Below, piece after piece: positions 31,091 to 40,094 of a stretch of DNA of 44,587 nucleotides. The notes under the pieces are model-generated. The model saw only the letters and a program-made list of their open reading frames with translations, did no database searches and was not told where the DNA came from. Position 1 is the first letter of the stretch. Each line of letters begins with the position of its first letter. Origin of the DNA: Candidatus Dojkabacteria bacterium (lineage in GTDB: Bacteria; Patescibacteriota; Dojkabacteria; GCA-002793355); contig WFTI01000035.1 of the NCBI GenBank assembly GCA_015485585.1, positions 1-44,587 on the forward strand, written 5' to 3'. Made by a program: the position numbers and the translations under genes.

Positions 31091-33790
31091 TTAAGGAGTT
31101 ATTGTGGGAGTTGGTGTAGGAGTAAGGGTAGGAGTAATCGTAGGGGTAACTGTAGGAGTTGGTGTTGGAGTAATAGCAGGAGAAACTACAATCTCTACTC
31201 CTTGACGGTTGCTCAAACCATCTTCACCTACTGCTTCAACGGTTATGGTATACGTGCCCGGTAAAAAGGAAGCAGGCAAAGTATAGACATAGTTAAAACT
31301 CTTAGTATTAGCGAACTCCTTGATCAGGGTATCGTTTATATAGAGTCTAATACTGGTAATAGCCTTAGCATACGATACAGAACCTGAGATCGTGATATTA
31401 CTCTCTACTGGAACGGTCTGACCATCTGTAGGAGAAACGATATTTATCTGCGGAAGCAAGGCAAGATCACATGGTTCTTCAGCTGGTCGTTCTTGCCACA
31501 ATTTATACCCCACCTTCTCTTTGAGATAAGTAAGATAAGTTGCTGTGTGTTGAGGAATCGGTAATGAGTAATCGAAAAACCACTGATCTTCAATAAGACC
31601 AAATGCTCTTGCTTCATCAGCATTTGTTGCAATCTTTCCGGTTGGTTTACAGATCGGTACCTTAATATGCGCGTTATCAGTAGGAATCTTAAGCGAAGCC
31701 GGCGCAACTACCAGTTTTTTCTCACAAGGAACCTCATCTGAAGCTGGTATATACCCTGTATCTTTACATACCGTAACCCGTTTAATACCCGGAGGAGTTT
31801 TAAAGAACTCATATCCAAATTTAGGTACAAGTTTCTTCATTAGATCATTGGCGATAGGGAGTGGTACATTAGCTCCCCATCCTTGTCCCCTTCGGCCATA
31901 AGTCTTTTTACCATTATTATTTCCTGCCCACACCCCGATAACTAAACGAGGATAGTAAAGAATCGCCACGAGGTCTTTAGGACCATTAGTCGTTCCTGTT
32001 TTACCACAAAGCTTCTGTCCAGGAATATAATAGGCCCAGTTTGAAAGGCCGCGATGATTCCCATCAATACGGCAAAGTATCCAGTTAATCATATAAATAT
32101 ATTTTCTATCTACAACCCTCTTGCTGTTCTTATTAGGATCGTATTTGTAGATTACTTTGCCATCTTTATCTTTAACCTCTAAAATAACCGTGGGTTTATG
32201 ATAGATTCCTTCGGCAGCAAAAACCGCATACCCGTTTGTATGCTCAAGTAACTTCATCTCAGCAGAACCTATGGCGATACTTAAACCGTACCTATCAGGG
32301 TCAGTAAGGGTAGTAATTCCTAACCTTCGGGCTATGTTAACGTATGCTTGAGCACCACCAGCAAGTTGAAGAGTATATACAGCAGGAACATTACGTGAGG
32401 CGTTCAATGCCTCTGCCATAACCATTATGCCTTTGTAGCCTTTATCCCAGTTCTGAACATTGTATCGGTAAAACTTAAACGGCACATCAGGAGCAGGGGT
32501 ACCCGGGAAATACCCTTTTTCAAAAGCTGCAAGGTAAGCATAAGGCTTAGCAGTAGACCCCATCTGACGTAAACTTACAGCCACATTTACATTACCGTCT
32601 ATTCGTGGATCATCTGTTTTGTTATAGTCAACTGAACCTATCATAGTAAGTACTTCGCCATTCTTCGGATTAATGATTACTAATGCAGCATTACATGCGC
32701 CATACCAATCACAGAATTTACTCATTTTGGTTTTAATCTCTTCTTCGGCAAGCTGGTATACCTCCATATCAAGGGTAGTTCTTACCTGCAGTCCAGCGGT
32801 TCTTAATGTATCGGCTCCATACATCTCTTCTAGTTGAGAGATCACATAAAACACAAAATGTGGGGCCTTTATATCAAGCTGGGCAGGCTTTAATACTAAA
32901 GGTTCTCGTTTTGCTGCTTCGATCTGTTCTTTGGTGACTCCGGTCAGATCTCGATATTTATACATAAGGTCAAGCACCTGGTTTCTACGTTTTAAAGCCA
33001 CCTCAACATTCCCTGATTTAACCTGGGTAATATAGTAGGATGGCCTATGGATTATTCCAGCCAAGAATGCTGCCTCTGCTAAAGTAAGGTCTTTTGGCTC
33101 TTTATTAAAATAAGATTTTGCAGCAGCCCTAATCCCATAATTTACGCCTCCTAACGGTACCTCATTAAGATAAAGCTCTAAAATCTCATCTTTTGACAGT
33201 TTCTTCTCAAGCTGTAAACTAACGATTATCTCCACTAGTTTACGAGTAATAGTACGCTCATAAGCCTTTTTACGCCCCCATACCCGTTCTAGTATTACGT
33301 TTCTTACTAACTGTTGGGTAATAGTACTAGCTCCCGTAATACGATAGGTTCGCCCTGTTAATCTTCTAAGGATAGACTTTGCGATAGCAACAAAGTCTAC
33401 TCCCTTATGGTAATAAAACTCTATATCTTCAGCAGACATTACTGCCCACTTCACATGGTCAGGAATCTCTTCTAACGGAACAAACTCTCGATACTCGTCT
33501 TTATATAAGACATACAGCAGATTCCAATCACGATCATAGATTTTTGTCGCCAGCTCAGGGGAAACTGACACAAACTTTCCAGGATCAGGTAATCGAGAGT
33601 TAACATATCCTAAATAACCTAAAAGCCAGATGGTTCCTACAACTGCCACTATGAAAGCAAATCCCAAAATACCTAACAATAAAGCCAAAACTCTTTTTTT
33701 ATACTTCCGTTTCTTATGAAATCGTAATGATACCTTTTTGGGGCTTTTTTGCATGACAATAACCCCCCTTTTTCTTATTCTTGGACGCAT
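31091..33790 (-). CDS. Class A penicillin-binding protein 1A with Ig-like domain and Thr-Pro tail
   Basis: 899 residues from MRPRIRKRG (33790). Start reasoning: TACAAT ends 7 nt before this ATG; a second ATG (33754, MQKSPKK) has an AGGGGGG stretch upstream and is also possible; the track start (33847) lies upstream of the promoter. One transmembrane helix, GT51 transglycosylase (AEDIEFYYHKGV, GASTITQQLVRN), then transpeptidase with STAK in MGSTAKPYAYL, SRN in NASRNVPAV and KTG in CGKTGTTNGP. Next comes an Ig-like domain (about SPTDGQTVPVESNITISGSV) and a Thr-Pro repeat tail. It polymerises and cross-links peptidoglycan. Confidence 0.94.
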   Translation of the reverse strand: MRPRIRKRGVIVMQKSPKKVSLRFHKKRKYKKRVLALLLGILGFAFIVAVVGTIWLLGYLGYVNSRLPDPGKFVSVSPELATKIYDRDWNLLYVLYKDEYREFVPLEEIPDHVKWAVMSAEDIEFYYHKGVDFVAIAKSILRRLTGRTYRITGASTITQQLVRNVILERVWGRKKAYERTITRKLVEIIVSLQLEKKLSKDEILELYLNEVPLGGVNYGIRAAAKSYFNKEPKDLTLAEAAFLAGIIHRPSYYITQVKSGNVEVALKRRNQVLDLMYKYRDLTGVTKEQIEAAKREPLVLKPAQLDIKAPHFVFYVISQLEEMYGADTLRTAGLQVRTTLDMEVYQLAEEEIKTKMSKFCDWYGACNAALVIINPKNGEVLTMIGSVDYNKTDDPRIDGNVNVAVSLRQMGSTAKPYAYLAAFEKGYFPGTPAPDVPFKFYRYNVQNWDKGYKGIMVMAEALNASRNVPAVYTLQLAGGAQAYVNIARRLGITTLTDPDRYGLSIAIGSAEMKLLEHTNGYAVFAAEGIYHKPTVILEVKDKDGKVIYKYDPNKNSKRVVDRKYIYMINWILCRIDGNHRGLSNWAYYIPGQKLCGKTGTTNGPKDLVAILYYPRLVIGVWAGNNNGKKTYGRRGQGWGANVPLPIANDLMKKLVPKFGYEFFKTPPGIKRVTVCKDTGYIPASDEVPCEKKLVVAPASLKIPTDNAHIKVPICKPTGKIATNADEARAFGLIEDQWFFDYSLPIPQHTATYLTYLKEKVGYKLWQERPAEEPCDLALLPQINIVSPTDGQTVPVESNITISGSVSYAKAITSIRLYINDTLIKEFANTKSFNYVYTLPASFLPGTYTITVEAVGEDGLSNRQGVEIVVSPAITPTPTPTVTPTITPTLTPTPTPTITP
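31094..31174 (-). repeat. Thr-Pro low-complexity coding repeat at the PBP1A C-terminus
   Basis: About 27 codons of alternating Thr-Pro with Val, Ile or Leu (ITPTPTPTVTPTITPTL...). The DNA is an imperfect 6-bp repeat. The segment ends the protein outside the membrane and may be an extended or O-glycosylated spacer that reaches into the wall; length is likely variable between strains. Confidence 0.9.
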
Positions 33791-33797
33791 ATACACG

Positions 33798-33803
33798 ATT
33801 GTA
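33798..33803 (-). promoter_or_regulatory. Predicted -10 box, leaderless start of the class A PBP gene
   Basis: TACAAT, 7 nt (CGTGTAT), ATG at 33790; no SD. Three bp from the opposing TATAAT. Confidence 0.5.
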
Positions 33804-33806
33804 CTA

Positions 33807-33812
33807 TATAAT
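33807..33812 (+). promoter_or_regulatory. Predicted -10 box for the small peptide ORF and recG
   Basis: TATAAT, 6 nt (CCAGAT), ATG at 33819; no SD. A TTGGAC at 33781-33786 lies 20 bp upstream, rather far for a -35. Confidence 0.6.
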
Positions 33813-33818
33813 CCAGAT

Positions 33819-33923
33819 ATGAAAAAAGCTACAAAGGAGATAATCAAAAAGGTGGTAGTGGTGTTGCTCGTACTCTTTCTAATCTTATCTATGGCGACTA
33901 ATATACTGTTCTTGTTTACGTAA
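33819..33923 (+). CDS. 34-residue single-pass membrane peptide upstream of recG
   Basis: The track lists a longer ORF (33738-33923), but its first 27 codons precede the predicted promoter. From the ATG at 33819 it reads MKKATKEIIKKVVVVLLVLF and so on: a Lys-rich start followed by one strongly hydrophobic helix, then an almost immediate stop. It has a -10 box at the leaderless spacing and ends 9 nt before recG. It could be a real small membrane protein or a leader ORF for recG. Family unknown. Confidence 0.5.
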   Translation: MKKATKEIIKKVVVVLLVLFLILSMATNILFLFT

Positions 33924-33932
33924 CTTTAAACG

Positions 33933-36017
33933 ATGTTAACCCTTGACCAACCAGTTACAAACATCAAGTATATAGGGGAAAAGGTTGCAACGTTATTAAA
34001 AAAGAAAGGAATTACTACGATACTTGATCTTCTTAATTATTTTCCTTACAAATATGAGAACACTAAAAATATCTACTCGATCTCAAAGGTATACAACTAC
34101 TTTGACAAATACCTTGTGCTTGCCCCCTCTGGAAAACTTAAGCTTAAACTCGGTACAATAGGAATTGTTGAAGAGACAACATTGATACAACCTAAATACA
34201 AACGGAATATCAAAATAATAAAAAGCGTCATAGTTGATGAGAAAAATCCAAACGATAAGATTTCGGCAATTTGGTTTAATCAGATCCACATTTTAAAAAC
34301 CTTAAAAAAAGGAGAAAAAGTAGTACTGTACGGAGATATCTATAAACGAGGAAGCCATCTTGAAATGATCAACCCCCAGTTTGAAATCTATAAGATTCCT
34401 CTTACCCATCTTGGAAGGCTAACACCAGTATATGAGCGGGTCTCTAAAAAGATAAGTCCCAAAATGATAAGACGGTACATAAATGAGATTAAACCTCTCA
34501 TAGGCTCTATAAAAGAGTTTATTCCTCATACTCTAAGAAAAGAGTTTAATATCCTTAATCTGGCAGACGCTTATTATAAGATCCATTTTCCGAGTGAAAA
34601 ACAAGACATAGTAAAAGCCTACGAACGGCTTGCTATTCAAGAGGTTCTGGAGATGCTTGCCTCATCTAAAAAAGAGGAGGTTAAAACTCCCTCACTCTTT
34701 TCTATTAATCCTCAGTTAGTTGAACAGTTCAAAGAGTATATAGAGGAATATAAAAAGCTCCTTCCTTTTACCTTAACAGAGGATCAAGAGAAAGCCACCT
34801 TACAGATAGTGACTAACTGGGCTCAAAACAAACAGAGCGTTTTCTTGTATGGAGATGTAGGAAGCGGAAAAACTGTGGTGTTCTTCTTGCTTGCCCTTGC
34901 ATTCGGAAAATTGGGGTATTCCTCTATAATTATGGCCCCCACCTCAATCCTTGCAACCCAACACTATAAAACATTTACCGAACTCTTTGCTAGGGGTAAA
35001 GAACTATTTGATATAAACCTGATGTTGGTTACCTCATCGACAAAAAATAAGAAAAAACTTGTTATAGAGCGCCCTAGTATCGTTATAGGAACCCATGCCC
35101 TACTTTTCCGTGATATAGATTTTAAATCTTATCCACCTGCTCTTGTGGCTGTAGATGAAGAGCATAAATTCGGTATTTTCCAACGAGAAAAGCTTAAACA
35201 CCTCAACAAAGAGGGTTTTATGCCTTACCAACTATCGCTCTCAGCCACTCCTATTCCACGCACTCTAGCCCTTAGCCTATATGGATATCAAGAAGCTGTG
35301 TATATCACTACCAAACCTAAAGGTCGAAAAACCGTAAAATCACATCTTGTTCCTCCACATAAATTGGACGATCTATTAAGATGGGTCTCTGAACAGATCA
35401 AAAAGGGAGAACAGGTATTTTTTGTCTTTCCTCGAATAGAAGGAGAAGAGATCGAAAACTTCCCCCTAACCCTTTGGTATGACATGTTAACAGCCCACCC
35501 GGATCTAAAAGAGATAAAAACAGGAGTTCTTCATGGAAAAATGAAGGAAGCCGAGAAAAACCGTATAATCGAAGCTTTCAGTAAGAAAGAGATAAAACTG
35601 CTGTTTACAACTACCATAATCGAGGTAGGAATAGATATTCCTACAGCTAACATAATGGTTATCTTTGGTCCCGAATATATGGGCCTTGCCCAGCTTCATC
35701 AGTTAAGAGGGAGAGTAGGACGTTCAGACAAACAAGCTTATTGTTTCCTTTTTAGTTACAATACCCAACCATCGGTTCAAAACAGACTACACTTCTTTAC
35801 TCGACACAATGATGGTATAAAAATAGCAGAATACGATCTTAAAAACCGCGGTCCTGGAGACATCCTCATAGGGACACAACAACACGGTTGGCGACGCCTT
35901 AAGATCGCAAACCTTAATGACTACCATACATTAAACAAAGCCATCACTATCTTCCAAAGATTAAAAGAAGAAAGGGTTAATGTATTACACTATCTTACTC
36001 CGCCCCCTTTAGAGTAA
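33933..36017 (+). CDS. recG: ATP-dependent DNA helicase RecG
   Basis: 694 residues, full length. N-terminal wedge/OB domain (about 1-165; GIVEETTLIQPKY, GEKVVLYGDIYKRG), then helicase motifs: Walker A LYGDVGSGKTVV, motif Ia MAPTSILATQHY, DEAD-type VDEEHKFGIFQREKL, motif III LSATPIPRTLAL, motif V TTTIIEVGIDIPTAN and VI QLHQLRGRVGRSD. The DEEH box differs slightly from the usual DEQH. RecG reverses stalled forks. No SD; likely read from the small ORF's promoter. Overlaps pheT by 23 nt. Confidence 0.96.
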   Translation: MLTLDQPVTNIKYIGEKVATLLKKKGITTILDLLNYFPYKYENTKNIYSISKVYNYFDKYLVLAPSGKLKLKLGTIGIVEETTLIQPKYKRNIKIIKSVIVDEKNPNDKISAIWFNQIHILKTLKKGEKVVLYGDIYKRGSHLEMINPQFEIYKIPLTHLGRLTPVYERVSKKISPKMIRRYINEIKPLIGSIKEFIPHTLRKEFNILNLADAYYKIHFPSEKQDIVKAYERLAIQEVLEMLASSKKEEVKTPSLFSINPQLVEQFKEYIEEYKKLLPFTLTEDQEKATLQIVTNWAQNKQSVFLYGDVGSGKTVVFFLLALAFGKLGYSSIIMAPTSILATQHYKTFTELFARGKELFDINLMLVTSSTKNKKKLVIERPSIVIGTHALLFRDIDFKSYPPALVAVDEEHKFGIFQREKLKHLNKEGFMPYQLSLSATPIPRTLALSLYGYQEAVYITTKPKGRKTVKSHLVPPHKLDDLLRWVSEQIKKGEQVFFVFPRIEGEEIENFPLTLWYDMLTAHPDLKEIKTGVLHGKMKEAEKNRIIEAFSKKEIKLLFTTTIIEVGIDIPTANIMVIFGPEYMGLAQLHQLRGRVGRSDKQAYCFLFSYNTQPSVQNRLHFFTRHNDGIKIAEYDLKNRGPGDILIGTQQHGWRRLKIANLNDYHTLNKAITIFQRLKEERVNVLHYLTPPPLE

Positions 36018-38463
36018 CTCCTTCTAAAGTACACACAGACTCAACAATCCTCTTTCGTATCCTGTTAACCTCCTCTTCTTTGAGTGTACGTTTAAACGAA
36101 GCAAATCGGAACCTAAACGTAAGGTTTCTACTTCCATCTTGGTTGTGGTACACATCAAACAATTCGTAAGAAATCGATATATCGGTATGATCAGACTCTG
36201 CTATAGCCTCCTCTATCTTATCTACAAGCTGTTGATAAAATACACCTTTGGGGGTTACAAAGCAAACATCTTGGTAAACAGGGGGGAAACGTAACGGAGG
36301 CATCACCCCACCTTCTTTTTTTGCTTTCTTTACAAAAGGAGAAAGATTGATCTCCGCTACGAACACAGGATAATTAAGACCAAGATTATAAAGTACTTTA
36401 TGTTTCAATGCACCAATAATACCTACTACAACCTTATTATCAGAAACTACAACTCCTGAGGCATACGGATTAAAAGCATCACGAATATCCGTAAAAATCG
36501 GATCATATATCTTCTTCTCCAGCGGTGTTACACTCAGCTTTTCATTAAGGACCTTTTCAAGCTTCTTGATATAACGGGTTAATACATTAGGTGAGAGTTT
36601 CCGTAAAGTATCATAGATTACCATGCCAAGATGTAACCGTTCGTTAGGAACATTTTCGGAGTTAGTACCAAGCCCTTTTGAAAAAACCGATCCTATTTCA
36701 AAAAGATACATCCGCTGAGTATAAACCTTATTATGAACTAAAGTCTTAATTAAGGATCCAAAGATATTTGATCTCATATACTCTACATCTTCTGAAACCG
36801 CGTTAACTATTCTATAGAGGTTTTTAGTAGGAATTAGAAGATTTGCATACTCTTCTTTACTTACGAACACATAATTTATCGCCTCAATAAAACCTAAAGT
36901 AGAAAGCTGGCTGCGGATCTTAGAAGCAAGAAACAGTTTATCATCGACCCTACTTTCACGATGAGTAATTATAAGAGGATTAAGTCTAACCTCTTTATAT
37001 CCCTTTAACCTGACAATCTCTTCATAGATATCTTCAGGAATTTCTACATCAAACCTATATGTAGGAACCGAAACAGTAATCTTTTTGTCTTTTTGATTAT
37101 TTAGCATAAACCCTAAAGCTGTAAGCTTTGTGATGTCTTTCTGATCTATCTTAACATCTAAAAACTGCTCTGCTTTGTCTAAATCGAAAGTAATATGGCG
37201 TTTTCGTGAAGGTTTCTCATATTTCTGCACCCAACCAAGAGGATCTACATAGTTTATTAAAAACTCTACTACTCCTTCTATCTTTTCAGGATCTTGCTGT
37301 CGTGAAAACACTACTGAAGCATCAGTAAATATACCCGTATTCATTACTGTACGTCGTACGGATGTCTTCTTAAACGTAGCGATCTCAAAGAGTACCTCTT
37401 TAGTTGATTCATCTACTGCTGTCTCTTCACCTCCTATTACTCCTGCGATGGCTACTGGTTTGTTATTACAAAGGATTAAAAGAGCCTCTTTATCAGAGAA
37501 GGTTCGTACTGTTCCATCAAGAGTAGTTAGAGATTCTCCTTCTTTGCTCCATCGTACAGAAAATTCAAGATTGCTAGAACCACTAACCTTTTTAAGTTTC
37601 GTAAGATCAAAGGCGTGAACAGGTTGGCCAGCAAGTAACATAATATAATTAGTGAGATCAACTGCTAAAACTCCATGCACCTTAATTCCATGTTTTTTCA
37701 AGAAAACCCTAATGTCAAACGGAGTACTTTCTGTTTTTAAGGTCGCTTTTACCAAAACATAACGCCAAACATCTTCTTTTTCGGTATGAGCAATCTTTAC
37801 ATCATCTAACCTATCTAACTTAATGCCCTTTTTATACCACCACCTCGGAGGACTAAAGGATAACCCTAGCAAAGCACCCAGCTCTTGGGCCATACCTATT
37901 ATGGAGAAAAGGTCTCCCCGATGGGTAAGCGCTTTATTCTCTATTTCAATAATAACTTCATCTTTTCCAAGTAATGAAGCTAAACTTTCTCCAATTTTAA
38001 AGTTAAAAACCGTATCGGTTATAGGAAATACCATTATGCGGTCATGTTCGTTACCCAGGCCAAGCTCATAAGGACTATTAAGCATCCCTTCAGAGATTAC
38101 ACCTTTGAACTCTTTCTTGCTAATAACTCCATCCCATTTATCTGGGTAAGGATTAACAGGCACTTTACCACCTACCCGGGTGTAGGGTACAAGATCACCT
38201 GGTTTTAAATTACCAGCACCTGTAACTACGGTTTTTTGCCCTTCTTTACCAAGGTCAACCTTCACAACCCATAGTTTATCTAAAGCGGGATGTTTCTTAA
38301 CCTCAAGCACTTTTGCCACCAGCACATCTTCATATTCGTCTCCAAAGGAGCTTACGGTTTCAACCTCTGATAAAGCCTCTTCTATTCGCTCAATAATCTT
38401 TTCTTTCTCTATCTTATCTAAACCCTTCACAAATAAAGCAAGTTCTTGTAAGGCAAACCTCAT
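35995..38463 (-). CDS. pheT: Phenylalanyl-tRNA synthetase beta subunit
   Basis: 822 residues, full length. An EMAP-like tRNA-binding domain (VAKVLEVKKHPALDKLWVVK, about 45-150), the B3/B4 editing domain (about 200-380, with VLAVDLTNYIMLLAGQPVHAFD), B5 (about 400-470), the catalytic-like core, and the C-terminal FDX-ACB anticodon-binding domain (RFPPVYQDVCFVTP; RNLTFRFRFASFKRTL). Pairs with PheS to charge tRNA-Phe. ATGA overlap with pheS; 23-nt tail-to-tail overlap with recG. Confidence 0.97.
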   Translation of the reverse strand: MRFALQELALFVKGLDKIEKEKIIERIEEALSEVETVSSFGDEYEDVLVAKVLEVKKHPALDKLWVVKVDLGKEGQKTVVTGAGNLKPGDLVPYTRVGGKVPVNPYPDKWDGVISKKEFKGVISEGMLNSPYELGLGNEHDRIMVFPITDTVFNFKIGESLASLLGKDEVIIEIENKALTHRGDLFSIIGMAQELGALLGLSFSPPRWWYKKGIKLDRLDDVKIAHTEKEDVWRYVLVKATLKTESTPFDIRVFLKKHGIKVHGVLAVDLTNYIMLLAGQPVHAFDLTKLKKVSGSSNLEFSVRWSKEGESLTTLDGTVRTFSDKEALLILCNNKPVAIAGVIGGEETAVDESTKEVLFEIATFKKTSVRRTVMNTGIFTDASVVFSRQQDPEKIEGVVEFLINYVDPLGWVQKYEKPSRKRHITFDLDKAEQFLDVKIDQKDITKLTALGFMLNNQKDKKITVSVPTYRFDVEIPEDIYEEIVRLKGYKEVRLNPLIITHRESRVDDKLFLASKIRSQLSTLGFIEAINYVFVSKEEYANLLIPTKNLYRIVNAVSEDVEYMRSNIFGSLIKTLVHNKVYTQRMYLFEIGSVFSKGLGTNSENVPNERLHLGMVIYDTLRKLSPNVLTRYIKKLEKVLNEKLSVTPLEKKIYDPIFTDIRDAFNPYASGVVVSDNKVVVGIIGALKHKVLYNLGLNYPVFVAEINLSPFVKKAKKEGGVMPPLRFPPVYQDVCFVTPKGVFYQQLVDKIEEAIAESDHTDISISYELFDVYHNQDGSRNLTFRFRFASFKRTLKEEEVNRIRKRIVESVCTLEGVTLKGAE

Positions 38464-39527
38464 CTTGCTGGTGTTAACATGTTAATGTTGTTCTGATATA
38501 AATCACGGATATCGTCGATCTTATGTTTACTCATGACTAATCTGTCGATTCCAAAGCCCCATGCAAATCCTTTATATTTTTTAGGGTCAACTCCTGCATT
38601 TTTTAATACTTGTGGGTGAATCATCCCAGCTCCTACGATCTCTAACCATTTTTTTCCTCCACAAACAGAACAGGTGCTCTCGTGTTCGCAGAAAACACAC
38701 TCTACTGCAAACTCAAGCCCTGGTTCAACAAACGGAAAATGGGCAGGCAAAACCTTATAACGCAACTCCTTTCTGAAATAATAAGAAAGGAATGTTTTCA
38801 AAGTATAGAGTAACTGACCTAAAGAAGCATCTTCTGTCACAACTACCCCCTCCATCTGATAGAATGTGTGGCTATGACGGGCATCAAGCTCTTCGTTTCT
38901 GAAAGTTTTTCCGACTACTATCGCGTATACTTCATTGTGCTTTTTCATCTGATCTCTAATTACCCGTATCTGCATATTAGATGTATGAGTAGTAGGTATA
39001 TACCCCTCTTCTGTATAGAACGTATCCCATGCTTCACGAGCAGGATGATCAGGAGGTATATTCAGATAATCAAACACATACTTGTCTATATCTAACTCTT
39101 TCCCTAAATAAACGTCAAATCCCATCTGGGTAAATATCTCAATCATACGCTCAATCTCGCGAGTGATCGGGTGAAGGGCTCCCTGCTCTAGAGGCAAAGA
39201 ATAACTCTCTAATCCTCCCTTAAACCATGGGGTTGTTATATCAAGCTCTAATTCTTTATCTTTTATATCAAAAACCTTCTCTTGTAACCAAGATGAAACC
39301 TTTTCTGCTTCTTCTTGAACCTGTAAGATTGCATTATTCACAATTTTCCCTAATAAAGCTCTGTCTTCGGGCGCCAACTTCGGAATCTCTGCCAAAAAGG
39401 CCTTAAGGGATCGTATACTACTGTTTCGCAATTTAGACAATTCTTCTAAAGAGTGAACTTTCTTACTCTCTTCAAGAAAGCGTTTGACAACCTCCTCTAT
39501 CTTTCGTCTAATATCGTCAAGTTGCAT
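38460..39527 (-). CDS. pheS: Phenylalanyl-tRNA synthetase alpha subunit
   Basis: 355 residues. N-terminal coiled coil (about 1-90), then class II motifs: HPITREIERMIEIFTQMGF (motif 1), VGKTFRNEELDARHSHTFYQMEGVVV (motif 2) and GFAWGFGIDRLVM (motif 3). Before motif 3 it has a CVFCEHESTCSVCGGKKW cysteine cluster likely binding zinc, as in several bacterial PheS proteins. Lies 23 nt after rplT. A TAATAT box sits 6 nt before ATG, weaker than the other candidates. Confidence 0.97.
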   Translation of the reverse strand: MQLDDIRRKIEEVVKRFLEESKKVHSLEELSKLRNSSIRSLKAFLAEIPKLAPEDRALLGKIVNNAILQVQEEAEKVSSWLQEKVFDIKDKELELDITTPWFKGGLESYSLPLEQGALHPITREIERMIEIFTQMGFDVYLGKELDIDKYVFDYLNIPPDHPAREAWDTFYTEEGYIPTTHTSNMQIRVIRDQMKKHNEVYAIVVGKTFRNEELDARHSHTFYQMEGVVVTEDASLGQLLYTLKTFLSYYFRKELRYKVLPAHFPFVEPGLEFAVECVFCEHESTCSVCGGKKWLEIVGAGMIHPQVLKNAGVDPKKYKGFAWGFGIDRLVMSKHKIDDIRDLYQNNINMLTPAR

Positions 39528-39533
39528 GTTTAT

Positions 39534-39539
39534 ATATTA
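39534..39539 (-). promoter_or_regulatory. Weak -10 candidate before pheS
   Basis: TAATAT, 6 nt (ATAAAC), ATG; no SD. Only four of six consensus bases; pheST could equally be read through from rplT. Confidence 0.35.
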
Positions 39540-39550
39540 CCATAAATTCA

Positions 39551-39898
39551 TTACTCTTTGGCAAAAGCTCGCTTAACAATGGTTCTAAAAAGATCGGGTT
39601 TGTGAATAGCTAACTCAGAGAGCATCTTACGGTTAAGCTCAATCTTTTTCTCCTTTAAACGATACATAAATTCTGAATATTTATAACCCAAAGCCCTCAC
39701 TGCAGCATTTATACGGGTAATCCATAATCTACGGAACTGATGGATTCGTTTTCGCCTATGCTTGTAAGAATACATTCCGGCATGCATATAAGCTTCATGT
39801 GCTCGTTTGTAAGTCTTATGGTATGTATAACGGTAACCTTTTGTGGTTTTAAGTATTTTCTTATGGCGTTTTCGTGTATTTGCTCCTTTTACCCTCAT
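39551..39898 (-). CDS. rplT: 50S ribosomal protein L20
   Basis: 115 residues, the normal length. RVKGANTRKRHKKILKTTKG, HRRKRIHQFRRLWITRINAA (the L20 signature) and MYRLKEKKIELNRKMLSELA are conserved. L20 is needed early in 50S assembly and represses its own operon in several bacteria. ATGA overlap with rpmI. Confidence 0.97.
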   Translation of the reverse strand: MRVKGANTRKRHKKILKTTKGYRYTYHKTYKRAHEAYMHAGMYSYKHRRKRIHQFRRLWITRINAAVRALGYKYSEFMYRLKEKKIELNRKMLSELAIHKPDLFRTIVKRAFAKE

Positions 39899-40089
39899 AT
39901 TCTTAGTTTTTTGATTACTTTAAACGCACTCTCTTGTACCTCTTCAAAAACAGTCTTTTTCTTTCGTCTACGTACAGTGTTTCGATATTTAGAAAGAAGA
40001 TGCGACCCAAAAGCCTTTTGGCGTTTGATTAATCCACGTTTAGTAAGTTTTACCCTCTTTTTAAGGGATTTTAGCACCTTTGAAGACAT
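39895..40089 (-). CDS. rpmI: 50S ribosomal protein L35
   Basis: 64 residues. KSLKKRVKLTKRGLIKRQKAFGSHLLSKY resembles L35 (KTNKAAAKRFK.T..GK..R..A...H.L) followed by a basic tail. Position between infC and rplT is universal for rpmI. The N-terminal consensus is divergent, but context makes it safe. Starts 5 nt after infC. Confidence 0.9.
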   Translation of the reverse strand: MSSKVLKSLKKRVKLTKRGLIKRQKAFGSHLLSKYRNTVRRRKKKTVFEEVQESAFKVIKKLRI

Positions 40090-40094
40090 GGTTT

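Noticed and set aside
31444-31707. 87-residue minus-strand ORF within the class A PBP gene
   Set aside because: It is a shadow frame of a clear PBP coding region, as are the other short ORFs listed inside named genes.
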